Shown here in pieces: positions 22,078-31,357 of a DNA stretch of 64,000 bases; position 1 is the stretch's first letter; each line of letters begins with the position of its first letter. A program made the position numbers and the translations under genes. Below the pieces are notes generated by a model that saw only the letters and a list, made by a program, of their open reading frames with translations, ran no database searches and was not told the DNA's origin. Origin of the DNA: Amycolatopsis orientalis DSM 43388 (GTDB lineage: Bacteria; Actinomycetota; Actinomycetes; Mycobacteriales; Pseudonocardiaceae); assembly GCF_000411975.1 (NCBI RefSeq), contig NZ_ASXG01000083.1, forward strand, positions 1 through 64,000, in the 5' to 3' direction.

Positions 22078-23097
22078 GTGAGTGCGAATCCGCCCCTCCC
22101 GTCGCTCAGCGTCGTGATTCCGGTCTACAACGAGCAAGACTGGATCGACCGCAGCGTCGGCGCGCTGATCGCCTCGGCCGAGGCGGCGCGGTGGCCGGTG
22201 GAAATCCTCGTCGTGGACGACGGGAGCACCGACGACACCCCCTCCCGGCTCGCTCGGCTGCGCGACCGGCACGGCATCACCGTGCTGAGCCAGGCCAACA
22301 GCGGCCGGTTCGAGGCCCGCCGGGCCGGGATGGCGAAGGCGTCCGGCGAATGGCTGCTGCTGCTGGACAGCCGGGTCATCGTGGACGCCGGCAGTCTCGT
22401 TTTCCTGCGGGACCAGCTGACCGAACACCCCGAACGCACGGCCTGGAACGGCCACATCAACGTCGCTTCCGAGCACAATCCTTACGCCGGTTTCATGGCC
22501 GGTCTGGTCGCGTTTTCGTGGCGCAAGTACTTCGCGGATCCGAAGCTCACGTCATTCGGCATCGAGGAATTCGACCTCTACCCGAAGGGCACCGGTTTTT
22601 TCTGCGCCCGCCGCGATCTGCTCGAGGGCTCGGCCGCCGCTTTCGAATCGCTGTACGACGACGTCCGGCTGGCCAGTGACGACACCCGCATGCTGCGCTG
22701 GATCGCCGAACGCGCGCGCATTCACCTGTCCCCGCAGTTCGCCGGGACTTACCACGGCCGCGATTCGCTCAAGAAGTTCTGGGCGCAATCGTTCTTCCGC
22801 GGCACCACGTACGTGGATTCCTACCTCGGTTCGCCGGGGCCGGCGCGCACCGCGCTGTTCGGCGCGCTCGCGGTCGGCGCGGTCGGTGCCGGGCTGGCCG
22901 TGAAGAAGCCGAAAACGACCGCCGCGCTCGGGATCGCCGGGTCGGCGGCGGCCGCCGCGGCGGTCAAGAAGTGCGGGGCGAGCACCGCCGAGGCGCGTGC
23001 GGTCGGCACCTTGCTGCCGGTGTTCGCGGTCGGATTCGGCTCGGGCGTGCTCCGCGGTCTGTCCCTCGCCCTGCGCGCCCGGCTGCGGCGCCGATGA
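22078..23097 (+). CDS. Family 2 glycosyltransferase
   Basis: A 339-aa GT2 enzyme. The GT-A core begins at once (LSVVIPVYNEQDWIDRSVGALI) with the first acidic motif VVDDGSTDD. The usual DxD position reads LLLLDSRVIVD. A C-terminal hydrophobic part of about 80 residues has two likely membrane segments. GTG 22078 stands 7 nt after TAGCCT (22065-22070), so the mRNA is probably leaderless; upstream in-frame starts would put the promoter inside the gene. The flippase gene overlaps its stop by ATGA. It probably extends a lipid-linked envelope glycan. Confidence 0.85.
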   Translation: MSANPPLPSLSVVIPVYNEQDWIDRSVGALIASAEAARWPVEILVVDDGSTDDTPSRLARLRDRHGITVLSQANSGRFEARRAGMAKASGEWLLLLDSRVIVDAGSLVFLRDQLTEHPERTAWNGHINVASEHNPYAGFMAGLVAFSWRKYFADPKLTSFGIEEFDLYPKGTGFFCARRDLLEGSAAAFESLYDDVRLASDDTRMLRWIAERARIHLSPQFAGTYHGRDSLKKFWAQSFFRGTTYVDSYLGSPGPARTALFGALAVGAVGAGLAVKKPKTTAALGIAGSAAAAAAVKKCGASTAEARAVGTLLPVFAVGFGSGVLRGLSLALRARLRRR

Positions 23098-24398
23098 GCG
23101 TGGCGGACACCGGCGAGGCGGCCAACGGGGTCGTCCGGGACACCCATCGCACCGCGGGCAAGCTCGGCGGCTCGCTGGTCGCGGCGATCCTCCTCGGCTA
23201 CGTCCTCACCGTCGCCTGCGCGCGGCTGCTGCCCCCGGACCAGTACGCCACTTTCCTCACGTTCTGGGGCCTGCTGATGGGCCTCGGCAGCGCGTTGTCC
23301 CCGCTGGAGCAGGAGCTCTCCCGGCAATCCGCGACGGCCGCGCTGACCGGCGGCGTGGCCGGTCGCGGGGCACTGCGCGCGGTGGCCGTCTCGGCGACGG
23401 CCGCGGCGGCGTTCGGGCTGGCGCTGCTCATCCCTCCGATCAACGACCGGCTGTTCCACGGCAGCTGGGAACTCGCGCTGGTGGTGGTGGCCGGCGGGAT
23501 CGCGTTCGCCTGCCAGTTCGGCGTCCGCGGCCTGCTGATCGGCCAGCACCAGGTCAAGCACTTCGCCTGGCTGATCGTCGCCGAACCCGCGGTCCGCGCG
23601 CTGGTGCTGGGCCTGCTGGTGCTCGCCACCGCCTACCGGCTGGTGCCGCTGGCGCTGGCGGTCGCGGCCGGATCGTTCGCCTGGCTGCTGTTCACCCGGC
23701 AGGCGTGGCGGCTGCTGGACGTCCGCGCCGACGGCGACGGCTGGGCGGTGACCAGCCGCCGGATGCTCATGCTGCTGCTCGGAGCGGCGCTCACCGCGAC
23801 GGTCATCACCGGGTATCCCGCGCTGGTCGGCCTGCTCGCCCCCGGCGGCGACCGGGACAAGCTCGGCGCGGTGTTCGCCGCGCTGGTCATCGCCCGGCTG
23901 CCGCTGACGCTGGTCGCGCCGGTGCAATCGCTCGCCGTGCCGTTCGTGGTGCGGCTCTCCGCCACCGCAGACGGCAGGCACCGGTTGCGCCGGGTGCTGC
24001 TGCTGGGCACCTTCGCCGCGCTCGCGCTGGCCGCGCTCGGCGCGCTGGTCGGCATGCTGGTCGGCCCGTGGGCGGTGGAACTCGTCTACGGCGCCGACTA
24101 CCAGGTCGACGGCTGGGCGGTCGCCGGGCTCGTGTGGTCCTCGGTGCTGCTGGTCCCGATGCAGTTGCTCACCGCCGTGCTGGTGGCGCGCGCCCAGGCG
24201 AACCGAGTGCTGGTCACCTGGGCAGTGGTCGCGGTCACGGCTTCGGCGTTGCTGCTCGCCATTCCGGGCGACACCGTGCTGCGCGCCGTCGTTTCGCTCG
24301 CCGTCGCGCCGATGGCCGGGCTCGCCGTCGTACTGGTGTTCGTACTCGCCAATTCGCCCGCGAAGGCAACCTCCGACACGGATGAAGCGTGTTCTTAG
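23094..24398 (+). CDS. Polysaccharide flippase-like membrane protein (Wzx/MATE-like)
   Basis: A 434-aa polytopic protein with about twelve hydrophobic helices and few charged residues, of the MOP superfamily that flips lipid-linked oligosaccharides. Its N-terminus (TAGKLGGSLVAAILLGYVLTVACARLLPPDQYATFLTFWGLL) matches the typical first two helices of oligosaccharide flippases. ATG 23094 overlaps the GT2 stop. The role as exporter of the glycan made by the cluster is inferred from family and position. Confidence 0.78.
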   Translation: MSVADTGEAANGVVRDTHRTAGKLGGSLVAAILLGYVLTVACARLLPPDQYATFLTFWGLLMGLGSALSPLEQELSRQSATAALTGGVAGRGALRAVAVSATAAAAFGLALLIPPINDRLFHGSWELALVVVAGGIAFACQFGVRGLLIGQHQVKHFAWLIVAEPAVRALVLGLLVLATAYRLVPLALAVAAGSFAWLLFTRQAWRLLDVRADGDGWAVTSRRMLMLLLGAALTATVITGYPALVGLLAPGGDRDKLGAVFAALVIARLPLTLVAPVQSLAVPFVVRLSATADGRHRLRRVLLLGTFAALALAALGALVGMLVGPWAVELVYGADYQVDGWAVAGLVWSSVLLVPMQLLTAVLVARAQANRVLVTWAVVAVTASALLLAIPGDTVLRAVVSLAVAPMAGLAVVLVFVLANSPAKATSDTDEACS

Positions 24399-24481
24399 CG
24401 GCGCAGTAGTGTGAGTTCCGAGCCGCCGGTTCCCGGTGCGCCTCGGATGGCGAAAGCCGGTCAGGTTTGGATTCGAATTCG

Positions 24482-26428
24482 ATGAACGTTGTTTTGGTGC
24501 TGCTTGCATTCTGGGTGCCTGGGCTCGTTTTCGGAGCGGCCATCCAGTTGCGCGGGTGGACGCTCGCCGCGGCGGCCCCGCTGCTGACGTTCGGCGTCAT
24601 CGCGCTCGGCGTCCCGGTGCTGGGCGGCCTCGGCATCCGCTGGTCGCTGCTCAACGTCGTGGGGTGGACGCTGGTGCTCGCCGTCGTCGGCTTCGGGCTG
24701 GCGTTCGCGGTGCGGCGGCTGCGGGTTCGCCGGCACCCGGACTGGACGGGCGAGGACCTGGAGAAGCTGCCGCTGCGCGACCACCTCGTGATGGCGGCGG
24801 GCGTGCTCGTCGCGCTGGGCGTGGGCACCGTCACTTTCTTGCGCGGCACCAACGGAATCAACACCGTCCAGCAGGGCTGGGACGCGCCTTTTCACGGCAA
24901 CCTGGTCCGCTGGATCGCCGAACACGGCGACGCCCGGCCGTCCACTGTGGGCACCATCGCCAACCTGCCGAACCAGGCCAACTACTTCTACCCGGACACG
25001 TATCACGCCTTGCTCGCGCTGGTTTTCGGCAAGGGCGGGCTGACCATGATGCCCACGCTGAACCTGGCCGCGCTCGCGGTGATCTTCACCGTGCCGTTCG
25101 GGGTCGCCGCGCTGTGCCGGGTCTGGGGCATGCCCGCGCTCGGCGCCGCCGCGGCCGCCGCGGTCAGCACGTGGTTCAGCGCTTTCCCGTACGACTCGCT
25201 GTGGCGCGGCCCGCTGTGGCCCTATGTCGCCGGCGTCGCGTTGATTCCGGCGATGCTGGCGCTCGGCCGTTGCCTGCTGAAGCCGAACGGCATCGCCGGC
25301 CCGGTCGCGATCGGGGTCGGGGTGGCCGGGTTGTGCGGTCTGCACACCAGCGTCGTGTTCGTGGTCGTTGTTTATTTCCTGCTCATTCTCGTCGCCGTGC
25401 TGTGCCGTTTCGAGAAGATCGAATGGCGGCGCAGCCTGTCCTCGCTGATCGCGACCGGCGTGCTGGCGGTCGCGCTCGGCGTGCCGCTGGTGCTGCCCTC
25501 GCTGTACAACGCCGGCGGGGTGACGAGCGCGTACTGGGCGCCGGAGACCACGCTCGCCGGCGGCTTTGGCCAGACGATCACGTTTTCTCCGATGTCGGAC
25601 TTCCCGCAGTGGTGGATCGGCGTGCCTGCGTTCGCCGGGCTCGTCCTGCTGGTGCGGCACCGGCGGATGCTGTGGCTGGTCGGCGCGTACGTCGTGTTCG
25701 GCGGCCTGTTCATGCTGACGGTGTCCATCAACTCGCCGATCATGCAGACGCTGACCAGCATCTTCTACAACGACCACTGGCGGATCGCCGCGCTGGTGCC
25801 GCTGGCGGGCGCGGTCGCGTTCGGAGAATTCGCGCACACCGCGGCCGCCTGGTTCGCGCGGAAGGCGCAGCCGCGGGTCAAGCTCGCCCCGGCCGCCCTC
25901 GGATTGGTCGGCCTCGTCCTGCTCGGACTGGTGTGCGGCGGCTTGAGCAAGGGCGGCTACGTCGGCCGCAACGCGTCCCGGCTGGCCGCCACCTACCAGG
26001 ACGGGCCGACCGTGTCGAAAGGCGAGGAAGCCGCCTATGCCTGGCTCGGCCAGCACACCGTGCCGGGCGAGCGGGTGATGAACGACCGCGCCGACGGTTC
26101 GGCGTGGATGTACGCGCTGGCCGGGGTCCAGCCGGTCGAGTGGACCTTCTACGGGGCCGAGGCGAACACCAAGGCCGCCTACCTGAGCGCGTGGGTCAAC
26201 GACATCGACAAGTACCCGCGGGTCCGGGCGGACCTCACCGATCTGCGGGTGCGCTATCTCATCCAGGGCAAGGGGAAGGCCGCGGAAAACGCGATCGATT
26301 CCGTCGGCGTGACGCGAGTCCGGCCCGGCCCGGAATTCCGCGTGGTATTCCACAACGAGGACGCGACGATTTACGAAATCACCGGACAGTCCGGCGTGAC
26401 CGGCCCTACCACCGCGAACGGTCAGTGA
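24482..26428 (+). CDS. DUF6541-like polytopic membrane protein
   Basis: A 648-aa membrane protein with about thirteen hydrophobic segments and a soluble C-terminal part of about 170 residues. The luminal-loop signature QQGWDAPFHGNLVRWIAEHGDARPSTVG resembles GT-C-type proteins, and I recognise it as the actinobacterial DUF6541 group. These lie with GT2 and DUF2304 genes and may be glycosyltransferases using polyprenyl-phosphate sugars. The adjacent Dol-P-Man-synthase-like enzyme would supply such a donor. ATG 24482 was chosen over TTG 24467; neither has a Shine-Dalgarno sequence. Confidence 0.78.
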   Translation: MNVVLVLLAFWVPGLVFGAAIQLRGWTLAAAAPLLTFGVIALGVPVLGGLGIRWSLLNVVGWTLVLAVVGFGLAFAVRRLRVRRHPDWTGEDLEKLPLRDHLVMAAGVLVALGVGTVTFLRGTNGINTVQQGWDAPFHGNLVRWIAEHGDARPSTVGTIANLPNQANYFYPDTYHALLALVFGKGGLTMMPTLNLAALAVIFTVPFGVAALCRVWGMPALGAAAAAAVSTWFSAFPYDSLWRGPLWPYVAGVALIPAMLALGRCLLKPNGIAGPVAIGVGVAGLCGLHTSVVFVVVVYFLLILVAVLCRFEKIEWRRSLSSLIATGVLAVALGVPLVLPSLYNAGGVTSAYWAPETTLAGGFGQTITFSPMSDFPQWWIGVPAFAGLVLLVRHRRMLWLVGAYVVFGGLFMLTVSINSPIMQTLTSIFYNDHWRIAALVPLAGAVAFGEFAHTAAAWFARKAQPRVKLAPAALGLVGLVLLGLVCGGLSKGGYVGRNASRLAATYQDGPTVSKGEEAAYAWLGQHTVPGERVMNDRADGSAWMYALAGVQPVEWTFYGAEANTKAAYLSAWVNDIDKYPRVRADLTDLRVRYLIQGKGKAAENAIDSVGVTRVRPGPEFRVVFHNEDATIYEITGQSGVTGPTTANGQ

Positions 26429-26446
26429 GCGGTTATGGTGGCTGCC

Positions 26447-27193
26447 GTGTCCAGCACATCCGTGAGCACTCGACGTGTGCTCATCGTGATGCCTGCGCTC
26501 AATGAGCAAGACAGCATTTCCGCGGTGCTCGACCAGGTCAAGCAGTCCCTGCCGACCGCGGACGTGCTCGTGGTCGACGACGGTTCGACCGACCGCACCG
26601 CCGAACTCGCCCGCGGCCGCGGGGTCCGGGTGGCCCGGCTGTCGGTGAACCTGGGCGTGGGCGGCGCGATGCGCACCGGTTTCCGCTACGCCGCCGCGCG
26701 CGGCTACGACGCCGTCGTCCAGGTCGACGCCGACGGCCAGCACGACCCGGAAGAGGTCGGCGCCTTGCTGCAGCTGCTCGACGAGGGCGCTGACATCGCG
26801 ATCGGCTCCCGGTTCGCCGGCAAGGGCGACTACCGCGCGGTCGGGCCGCGCAAGTACGCGATGGTCGTGCTGTCGCTGGTGTTCAGCCGGCTGTCGGGCA
26901 GCAAGCTCACCGACGTCACCTCCGGGTTCAAGGCGATGGGCCCGCGCGCGATCCGGCTGTTCGCCGGCTACTACCCGGCCGAGTACCTCGGCGACACGAT
27001 CGAGGCGCTGGTGATGGCGATCCGGGCGAAGCTGTCCATTCGCGAGACCCCGGTGGTCATGCGCGAACGGGCGGGCGGCAGGCCGAGCCATTCGCCGGTC
27101 AAGTCCGCGGTGTACCTGGGCCGGGCGGGGCTGGCCCTGCTGCTCGCGCTGGTGCGCCGTCGTCCGTCCGTTGACTCGTCCGACGCGGCGTAG
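26447..27193 (+). CDS. Polyprenyl-phosphate glycosyltransferase (Dpm1-like GT2)
   Basis: A GT2 of about 248 aa like dolichol-phosphate mannose synthase, which loads a nucleotide sugar onto polyprenyl phosphate. The core reads VLIVMPALNEQDSI, VLVVDDGSTDRT, VNLGVGGAMRTGFRYA and VVQVDADGQHDPEE (DxD). It ends with VMRERAGGRPSHSPVKSAVYLGRAGLALLLAL. TATGGT (26434-26439) is 7 nt before GTG 26447, so that start is preferred; ATG 26435 would lie inside the -10 box. DUF2304 follows after 9 nt, a common pairing. Confidence 0.87.
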   Translation: MSSTSVSTRRVLIVMPALNEQDSISAVLDQVKQSLPTADVLVVDDGSTDRTAELARGRGVRVARLSVNLGVGGAMRTGFRYAAARGYDAVVQVDADGQHDPEEVGALLQLLDEGADIAIGSRFAGKGDYRAVGPRKYAMVVLSLVFSRLSGSKLTDVTSGFKAMGPRAIRLFAGYYPAEYLGDTIEALVMAIRAKLSIRETPVVMRERAGGRPSHSPVKSAVYLGRAGLALLLALVRRRPSVDSSDAA

Positions 27194-27202
27194 GGAGGCT
27201 GC

Positions 27203-27640
27203 ATGGCAGGCTGGCAGGTACTGAGCATCGTCATCGCGGCTCTGGTGCTGCTCGTCGTCATCGAGATGATGCGGCGGCGGAAGCTGCGCGAGAAGTACGC
27301 CGGCATCTGGCTCGTGGTGGCCATCGGCGTGGTGGTGCTCGCGGTGGTCCCGCCGGTCGCGGAGTTCCTCGCGCATCTGACCGGGGTCGCCACCCCGTCG
27401 AACTTCGTCTTCTTCCTGGCCGGAGTGGTCCTCGCGCTGGTGGCGCTGCAGCTTTCGAGCGAGGTCGGGCACCTGGAGGAAGAGGTGCGGACCGCGGTCG
27501 AGGAAACCGCGTTGCTGCGCTGCGAACTCGAAGACACCCAGCGCGCCCTCGAAGCGCGCATCGCCGAACTGGAGAAGCGCACGTCCGCGCCGGACAACGT
27601 GGACGGCCTGCCCGAAGCGAGCCCGGCACGCTCTCGCTGA
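27203..27640 (+). CDS. DUF2304-like membrane protein
   Basis: A 145-aa protein with three membrane segments (VLSIVIAALVLLVVIEMM, YAGIWLVVAIGVVVLAVVPPV, NFVFFLAGVVLALVALQL) and a C-terminal coiled coil (VGHLEEEVRTAVEETALLRCELEDTQRALEARIAELEKR). The family stands beside Dpm1-like transferases and may anchor or regulate them at the membrane; that role is inferred. AGGGAGG precedes the ATG. Confidence 0.8.
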   Translation: MAGWQVLSIVIAALVLLVVIEMMRRRKLREKYAGIWLVVAIGVVVLAVVPPVAEFLAHLTGVATPSNFVFFLAGVVLALVALQLSSEVGHLEEEVRTAVEETALLRCELEDTQRALEARIAELEKRTSAPDNVDGLPEASPARSR

Positions 27641-27684
27641 TCTCCGCGCTCCTCGCCGCTCCGCCCCGGCTCGGCGGCGTCCGG

Positions 27685-28161
27685 GTGCTCGCCATCGACG
27701 GTCCGTCCGGGGCTGGCAAGTCCACTCTCGCCGCCGAGACGGTCGAAGCTCTCGGTGCGCGCGCCGCGCTGGTCAGCACGGACGCCTTCGCCACCTGGGA
27801 CGATCCCGTCGCGTGGTGGCCGCGACTGGAGGACGGCGTGCTGACGCCGCTGGCACAGGGCCGGCCCGGAGAGTATCGGCGGATGGACTGGACCTCCGGA
27901 ACTCCGCGTCCCGGCGAGCTGGTGCGCGTCGAGGTTCCCGAGGTGCTGGTGCTGGAAGGCGTGTCGAGCGGCCGCCGCGCGTTGCGGTCCCGGCTGTCGT
28001 GGCTGTGCTGGATCGAGGGCGGCACCGAAGACGAGCGGTTGTCCCGCGCGGTCGCCCGAGACGGCGAGGCAGCGCGCGCCGAACTGCGCCGGTGGCAGTT
28101 GTTCGAACGCGGCTGGTTCGCGGTGGACGGCACGCGCCAGGCCGCGGACCAGCTGGTCTGA
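27685..28161 (+). CDS. P-loop kinase-like protein (uridine kinase-like)
   Basis: A 158-aa NTPase starting directly in its first strand, MLAIDGPSGAGKSTLA (Walker A). It continues with STDAFATWDDPVAWWPRLEDGVLTPLAQGRPGEYRRMDW, the uridine-kinase-like acceptor region, then LVLEGVSSGRRALRSRLSWLCWIE. I checked the frame upstream of GTG 27685 through the DUF2304 gene and found no earlier ATG, GTG or TTG, so this short form is likely the real protein. The substrate is unknown. Confidence 0.75.
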   Translation: MLAIDGPSGAGKSTLAAETVEALGARAALVSTDAFATWDDPVAWWPRLEDGVLTPLAQGRPGEYRRMDWTSGTPRPGELVRVEVPEVLVLEGVSSGRRALRSRLSWLCWIEGGTEDERLSRAVARDGEAARAELRRWQLFERGWFAVDGTRQAADQLV

Positions 28162-28591
28162 ACAACCGGAATCCCCGCTCGACCTTCGGTTCGCGCGGCC
28201 GAAAGCCGCTATTGCGCGAATGCGCGAGCGCCGGAAACTCGAGTACATTCGGGCGCTTTAAGTGTCCTTCGCGGGCACCTTCGAGCGTCCGGCCGGAGGG
28301 GTTCCGGAACATCCACGGCACCCGGAACGGACAACCCGGCCGGTTACGCCAATCGGGTGAGCAAACCACCACTCAACGTACTAAACCGGCGCATTTCGCT
28401 ACGCAGCGCGCACATTTGCCGACACGTTGCGGTCAATTTGGGGTTTACGTAGCGCGATCGTAACCTCACGTGCTTAAGCGGAGGCCGAGTTCCCGCTAGT
28501 GTCACCGAACACACCGATCGCACTGGTCTTCCCGAACTGACCGCCGACGACGGTGCATTTCGAGACACCGAACATTCCCAAGGGGTGCCAG
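28162..28591 (+). other. 430-bp upstream region of the oligopeptide ABC operon
   Basis: No gene is visible here. The stretch is less GC-rich than its surroundings. TTGCGG (28427-28432) and TAGCGC, 17 bp later (28450-28455), could be a -35/-10 pair, giving a leader of about 130 nt. I see no recognisable riboswitch. Confidence 0.4.
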
Positions 28592-30268
28592 ATGCAGCAA
28601 TTGCGGCTGACCCGAACACGCCGGGCAGCTCTGATCGGGCTCGCGGGCGCGCTCGCGGTCTCGCTGTCCGCGTGTGCGGAATCGAAGCGCGACGAGGCCG
28701 GAGGCGGTGGGTCCGGAGGCACCATGGTCTTCGGCAACACCGGCAACCCGAAGATGTTCGACCCGATCTTCAACGACGAGGGCGAGACGTTCCGGATCAC
28801 CCGGCAGATGCTGGACACGCTGATCCAGAACAAGCCGGGCACCGCGGAGCTGGCCCCGTCGCTCGCCACGAAGTGGACGCCGAGCAACGACGGCAAGACC
28901 TGGACCTTCGACCTCAAGCAGGGCGTGAAGTTCAGCGACGGCACCCCGTTCGACGCCAAGGCCGTCTGCTTCAACTTCGATCGCTGGTACAACATGAAGG
29001 GCGCCACCGCCCAGAGCCAGATGATCTACTACGGCGACGTCTTCGAGGGCTTCGCGCACAACGAGGGCACCACCAAGGGCCAGCCCGTCTACAAGAGCTG
29101 CGAGGCGAAGGACGACCACACCGCGGTTCTGAACCTGACCCGCGCGAAGGGCGCCTTCCCGGCCGCGTTCACGCTGCCGTCGTTCGCCATCCAGAGCCCG
29201 ACCGCGCTGCAGAAGTACAACGCGGACAAGATCACCGGCTCCGGCACGTCGATCACGTATCCGGAGTACGGCTACAAGCACCCGACCGGCACCGGCCCGT
29301 TCAAGTTCGACAGCTGGGACCAGGGCAACGGCCAGATCACCTTGGTGCGCAACGAGACCAGCACGATGCCGCAGCCGGCGAAGCTGGACAAGCTCGTGTT
29401 CAAGGTGATCCCGGACGAGAACGCCCGCAAGCAGGCGCTCAAGGCCGGCGACATCAACGGCTACGACTTCCCGGCCCCCGCGGACTACGGGCTGCTGCGC
29501 AACGACGGCGAGCAGGTGCTCATCCGCCCGTCGTTCAACGTGCTCTACCTGGGCATCAACCAGAAGGGCAACCCGCTGCTCAAGAACGACAACGTCCGCA
29601 AGGCGCTGGCGTACGGCATCAACCGGGAGCAGTTCGTCCGCTCGAAGCTGGCCGAGGGTTCCGAGGTCGCGACCGAGTTCGTGCCGAAGGCGATCAACGG
29701 CTACACCGACGACGTCGCCAAGTACCCGTACGACCCGGCCAAGGCCAAGCAGCTGCTGAAGGACGCCGGTGCCGAGGGCATGACGCTGAAGTTCTACTAC
29801 CCGACCGAGGTCACTCGGCCCTACATGCCGAACCCGGCCGACACCTACACCGCGATTTCCGAGGACCTGAAGGCCATCGGCATCAACGTGCAGCCGGTCG
29901 CCGAGTCGTGGAACGGCGGGTACAAGGACGACGTGCAGCAGAACGGCAAGCAGGACATCCACCTGCTCGGCTGGACCGGTGACTACAACGACGCGGGCAA
30001 CTTCGTCGGCACCTTCTTCGGCCGCCCGAAGCCGGAATTCGGCTTCGACAACCCGGATCTGTTCAAGGCGCTCGAAGACGCCGACGCCGCGCCGGCCGGC
30101 GACGCGCACACCAAGGCGTACCAGGAAGCCAACAAGAAGATCATGGACTACCTGCCCGCCATCCCGATCGCCTACCCGACGCCGGCGATCGTGGTCGGCC
30201 CGAAGATCAAGGGCGTGGTGGCCAGCCCGCTCACCGACGAACGCTTCGACAACGTCACGATCGGCTGA
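28592..30268 (+). CDS. Oligopeptide ABC transporter substrate-binding lipoprotein (SBP family 5)
   Basis: A 558-aa extracytoplasmic receptor for a peptide or related importer. The signal ends in a lipobox (LAVSLSACAES), giving a lipid-anchored mature protein. The SBP_bac_5 signature begins with FRITRQMLDTLIQNKPGTAELAPSLATKW, then GKTWTFDLKQGVKFSDGTPFDA and YGINREQFV. ATG 28592 has AAGGGG about 10 nt upstream; the longer ORF start at 28553 lacks support. It is the first gene of a five-gene operon. The hairpin after its stop (30288-30325) probably raises its mRNA level over the permease genes. Confidence 0.93.
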   Translation: MQQLRLTRTRRAALIGLAGALAVSLSACAESKRDEAGGGGSGGTMVFGNTGNPKMFDPIFNDEGETFRITRQMLDTLIQNKPGTAELAPSLATKWTPSNDGKTWTFDLKQGVKFSDGTPFDAKAVCFNFDRWYNMKGATAQSQMIYYGDVFEGFAHNEGTTKGQPVYKSCEAKDDHTAVLNLTRAKGAFPAAFTLPSFAIQSPTALQKYNADKITGSGTSITYPEYGYKHPTGTGPFKFDSWDQGNGQITLVRNETSTMPQPAKLDKLVFKVIPDENARKQALKAGDINGYDFPAPADYGLLRNDGEQVLIRPSFNVLYLGINQKGNPLLKNDNVRKALAYGINREQFVRSKLAEGSEVATEFVPKAINGYTDDVAKYPYDPAKAKQLLKDAGAEGMTLKFYYPTEVTRPYMPNPADTYTAISEDLKAIGINVQPVAESWNGGYKDDVQQNGKQDIHLLGWTGDYNDAGNFVGTFFGRPKPEFGFDNPDLFKALEDADAAPAGDAHTKAYQEANKKIMDYLPAIPIAYPTPAIVVGPKIKGVVASPLTDERFDNVTIG

Positions 30269-30287
30269 CGTGCTCCACTGAGCAGCC

Positions 30288-30325
30288 AGGCCAAGGGCAG
30301 GTGCTACCGCGCCTGCCCTTGGCCT
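30288..30325 (+). terminator. Intra-operon hairpin after the substrate-binding gene
   Basis: Perfect 14-bp arms (AGGCCAAGGGCAGG at 30288-30301 and its complement at 30312-30325) with a 10-nt loop and no long T run. It lies between the binding-protein stop and the first permease, where such hairpins usually stabilise the upstream mRNA or partly terminate. Confidence 0.7.
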
Positions 30326-30355
30326 CGTTCCCGGGCTGTACACAAAGGACTACTC

Positions 30356-31357
30356 GTGCTCCGTTTCCTCGTGCGTCGGCTGCTACAAGCGATCCCGACG
30401 CTGCTCATCCTGTCCATTCTGGTGTTCGCCTGGTTGCGTTCCCTCCCCGGCGGGCCCGCGTCCGCGCTGCTCGGGGACAAGGCGACCCCGGAAAAACTGG
30501 CGAACCTGAACCACGTGCTCGGCCTTGACCAGCCGATTTTCGTGCAGTACTTCAAATTCCTCGGCCGCGCGGTCACCGGCGATTTCGGCTATTCGCTCGT
30601 GTCGTCCCGTCCGGTGATGTCGGAGATCGGCACGTTCCTTCCGGCCACCATCGAACTGGGCATCACGGCGATGATCATCGCGGTGGTGTTCGGCATTTCG
30701 TTCGGCTACCTCGCCGCCCGGTTCCGCGGGCAGCTCGTCGACAACGTCATCATCGTGCTGACGCTGGTCGGCGTCGCGGTGCCGATCTTCTTCCTCGGCT
30801 ACATGATGCAGGACCTGCTCGCCTCGCCGTTCGGCCTGCCGTCCCAAGGCAGGCAGGCTCCCGGCATCAACGCCACCGTCGTGACGCATTTCGCCATTCT
30901 CGACGGAATGATGACCGGCGAATGGGACGCGGTGTGGGACGCGATCAAGCACCTCATTCTTCCCGCGCTCGCGCTCGCCACCATTCCGCTCGCGGTGATC
31001 ACCCGGATCACCCGCGCGTCGGTGCTCGACGTGTTCAACGAGGACTTCATCCGCACCGCGAACTCGAAGGGCCTTACCCAGCCCGTGGTCCGCCAGCGGC
31101 ACGTGCTGCGCAACGCCCTGCTGCCGGTGATCACCACGATCGGCCTGCAGACCGGCGCGCTGCTCGGCGGCGCCGTGCTGACCGAGCGAGTGTTCAACTT
31201 CCGCGGCCTCGGATTCCTTCTCGCCGAAGGGATCGACAAGCGGGACTACCCGCGGCTGCAGGCGCTGCTGCTTCTCGGGGCACTGGTCTACGTGCTCGTG
31301 AACATGCTCGTGGACATTTCCTACGGGCTCATCGACCCGAGGGTGCGTGTGCGGTGA
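30356..31357 (+). CDS. Oligopeptide ABC transporter permease (DppB-like)
   Basis: A 333-aa inner-membrane permease with six helices. The N-terminus MLRFLVRRLLQAIPTLLILSILVFAWLR is typical of DppB/OppB. The EAA-loop region FIRTANSKGLTQPVVRQRHVLRNALLPVITTIG contacts the ATPases. The start is GTG at 30356, and the stop overlaps the next start by GTGA. Confidence 0.93.
   Translation: MLRFLVRRLLQAIPTLLILSILVFAWLRSLPGGPASALLGDKATPEKLANLNHVLGLDQPIFVQYFKFLGRAVTGDFGYSLVSSRPVMSEIGTFLPATIELGITAMIIAVVFGISFGYLAARFRGQLVDNVIIVLTLVGVAVPIFFLGYMMQDLLASPFGLPSQGRQAPGINATVVTHFAILDGMMTGEWDAVWDAIKHLILPALALATIPLAVITRITRASVLDVFNEDFIRTANSKGLTQPVVRQRHVLRNALLPVITTIGLQTGALLGGAVLTERVFNFRGLGFLLAEGIDKRDYPRLQALLLLGALVYVLVNMLVDISYGLIDPRVRVR

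Noticed and set aside
24461..27472. A 1003-codon minus-strand ORF opposite the glycan cluster
   Set aside because: Antisense shadow, dominated by Arg, Gln and His, without motifs.
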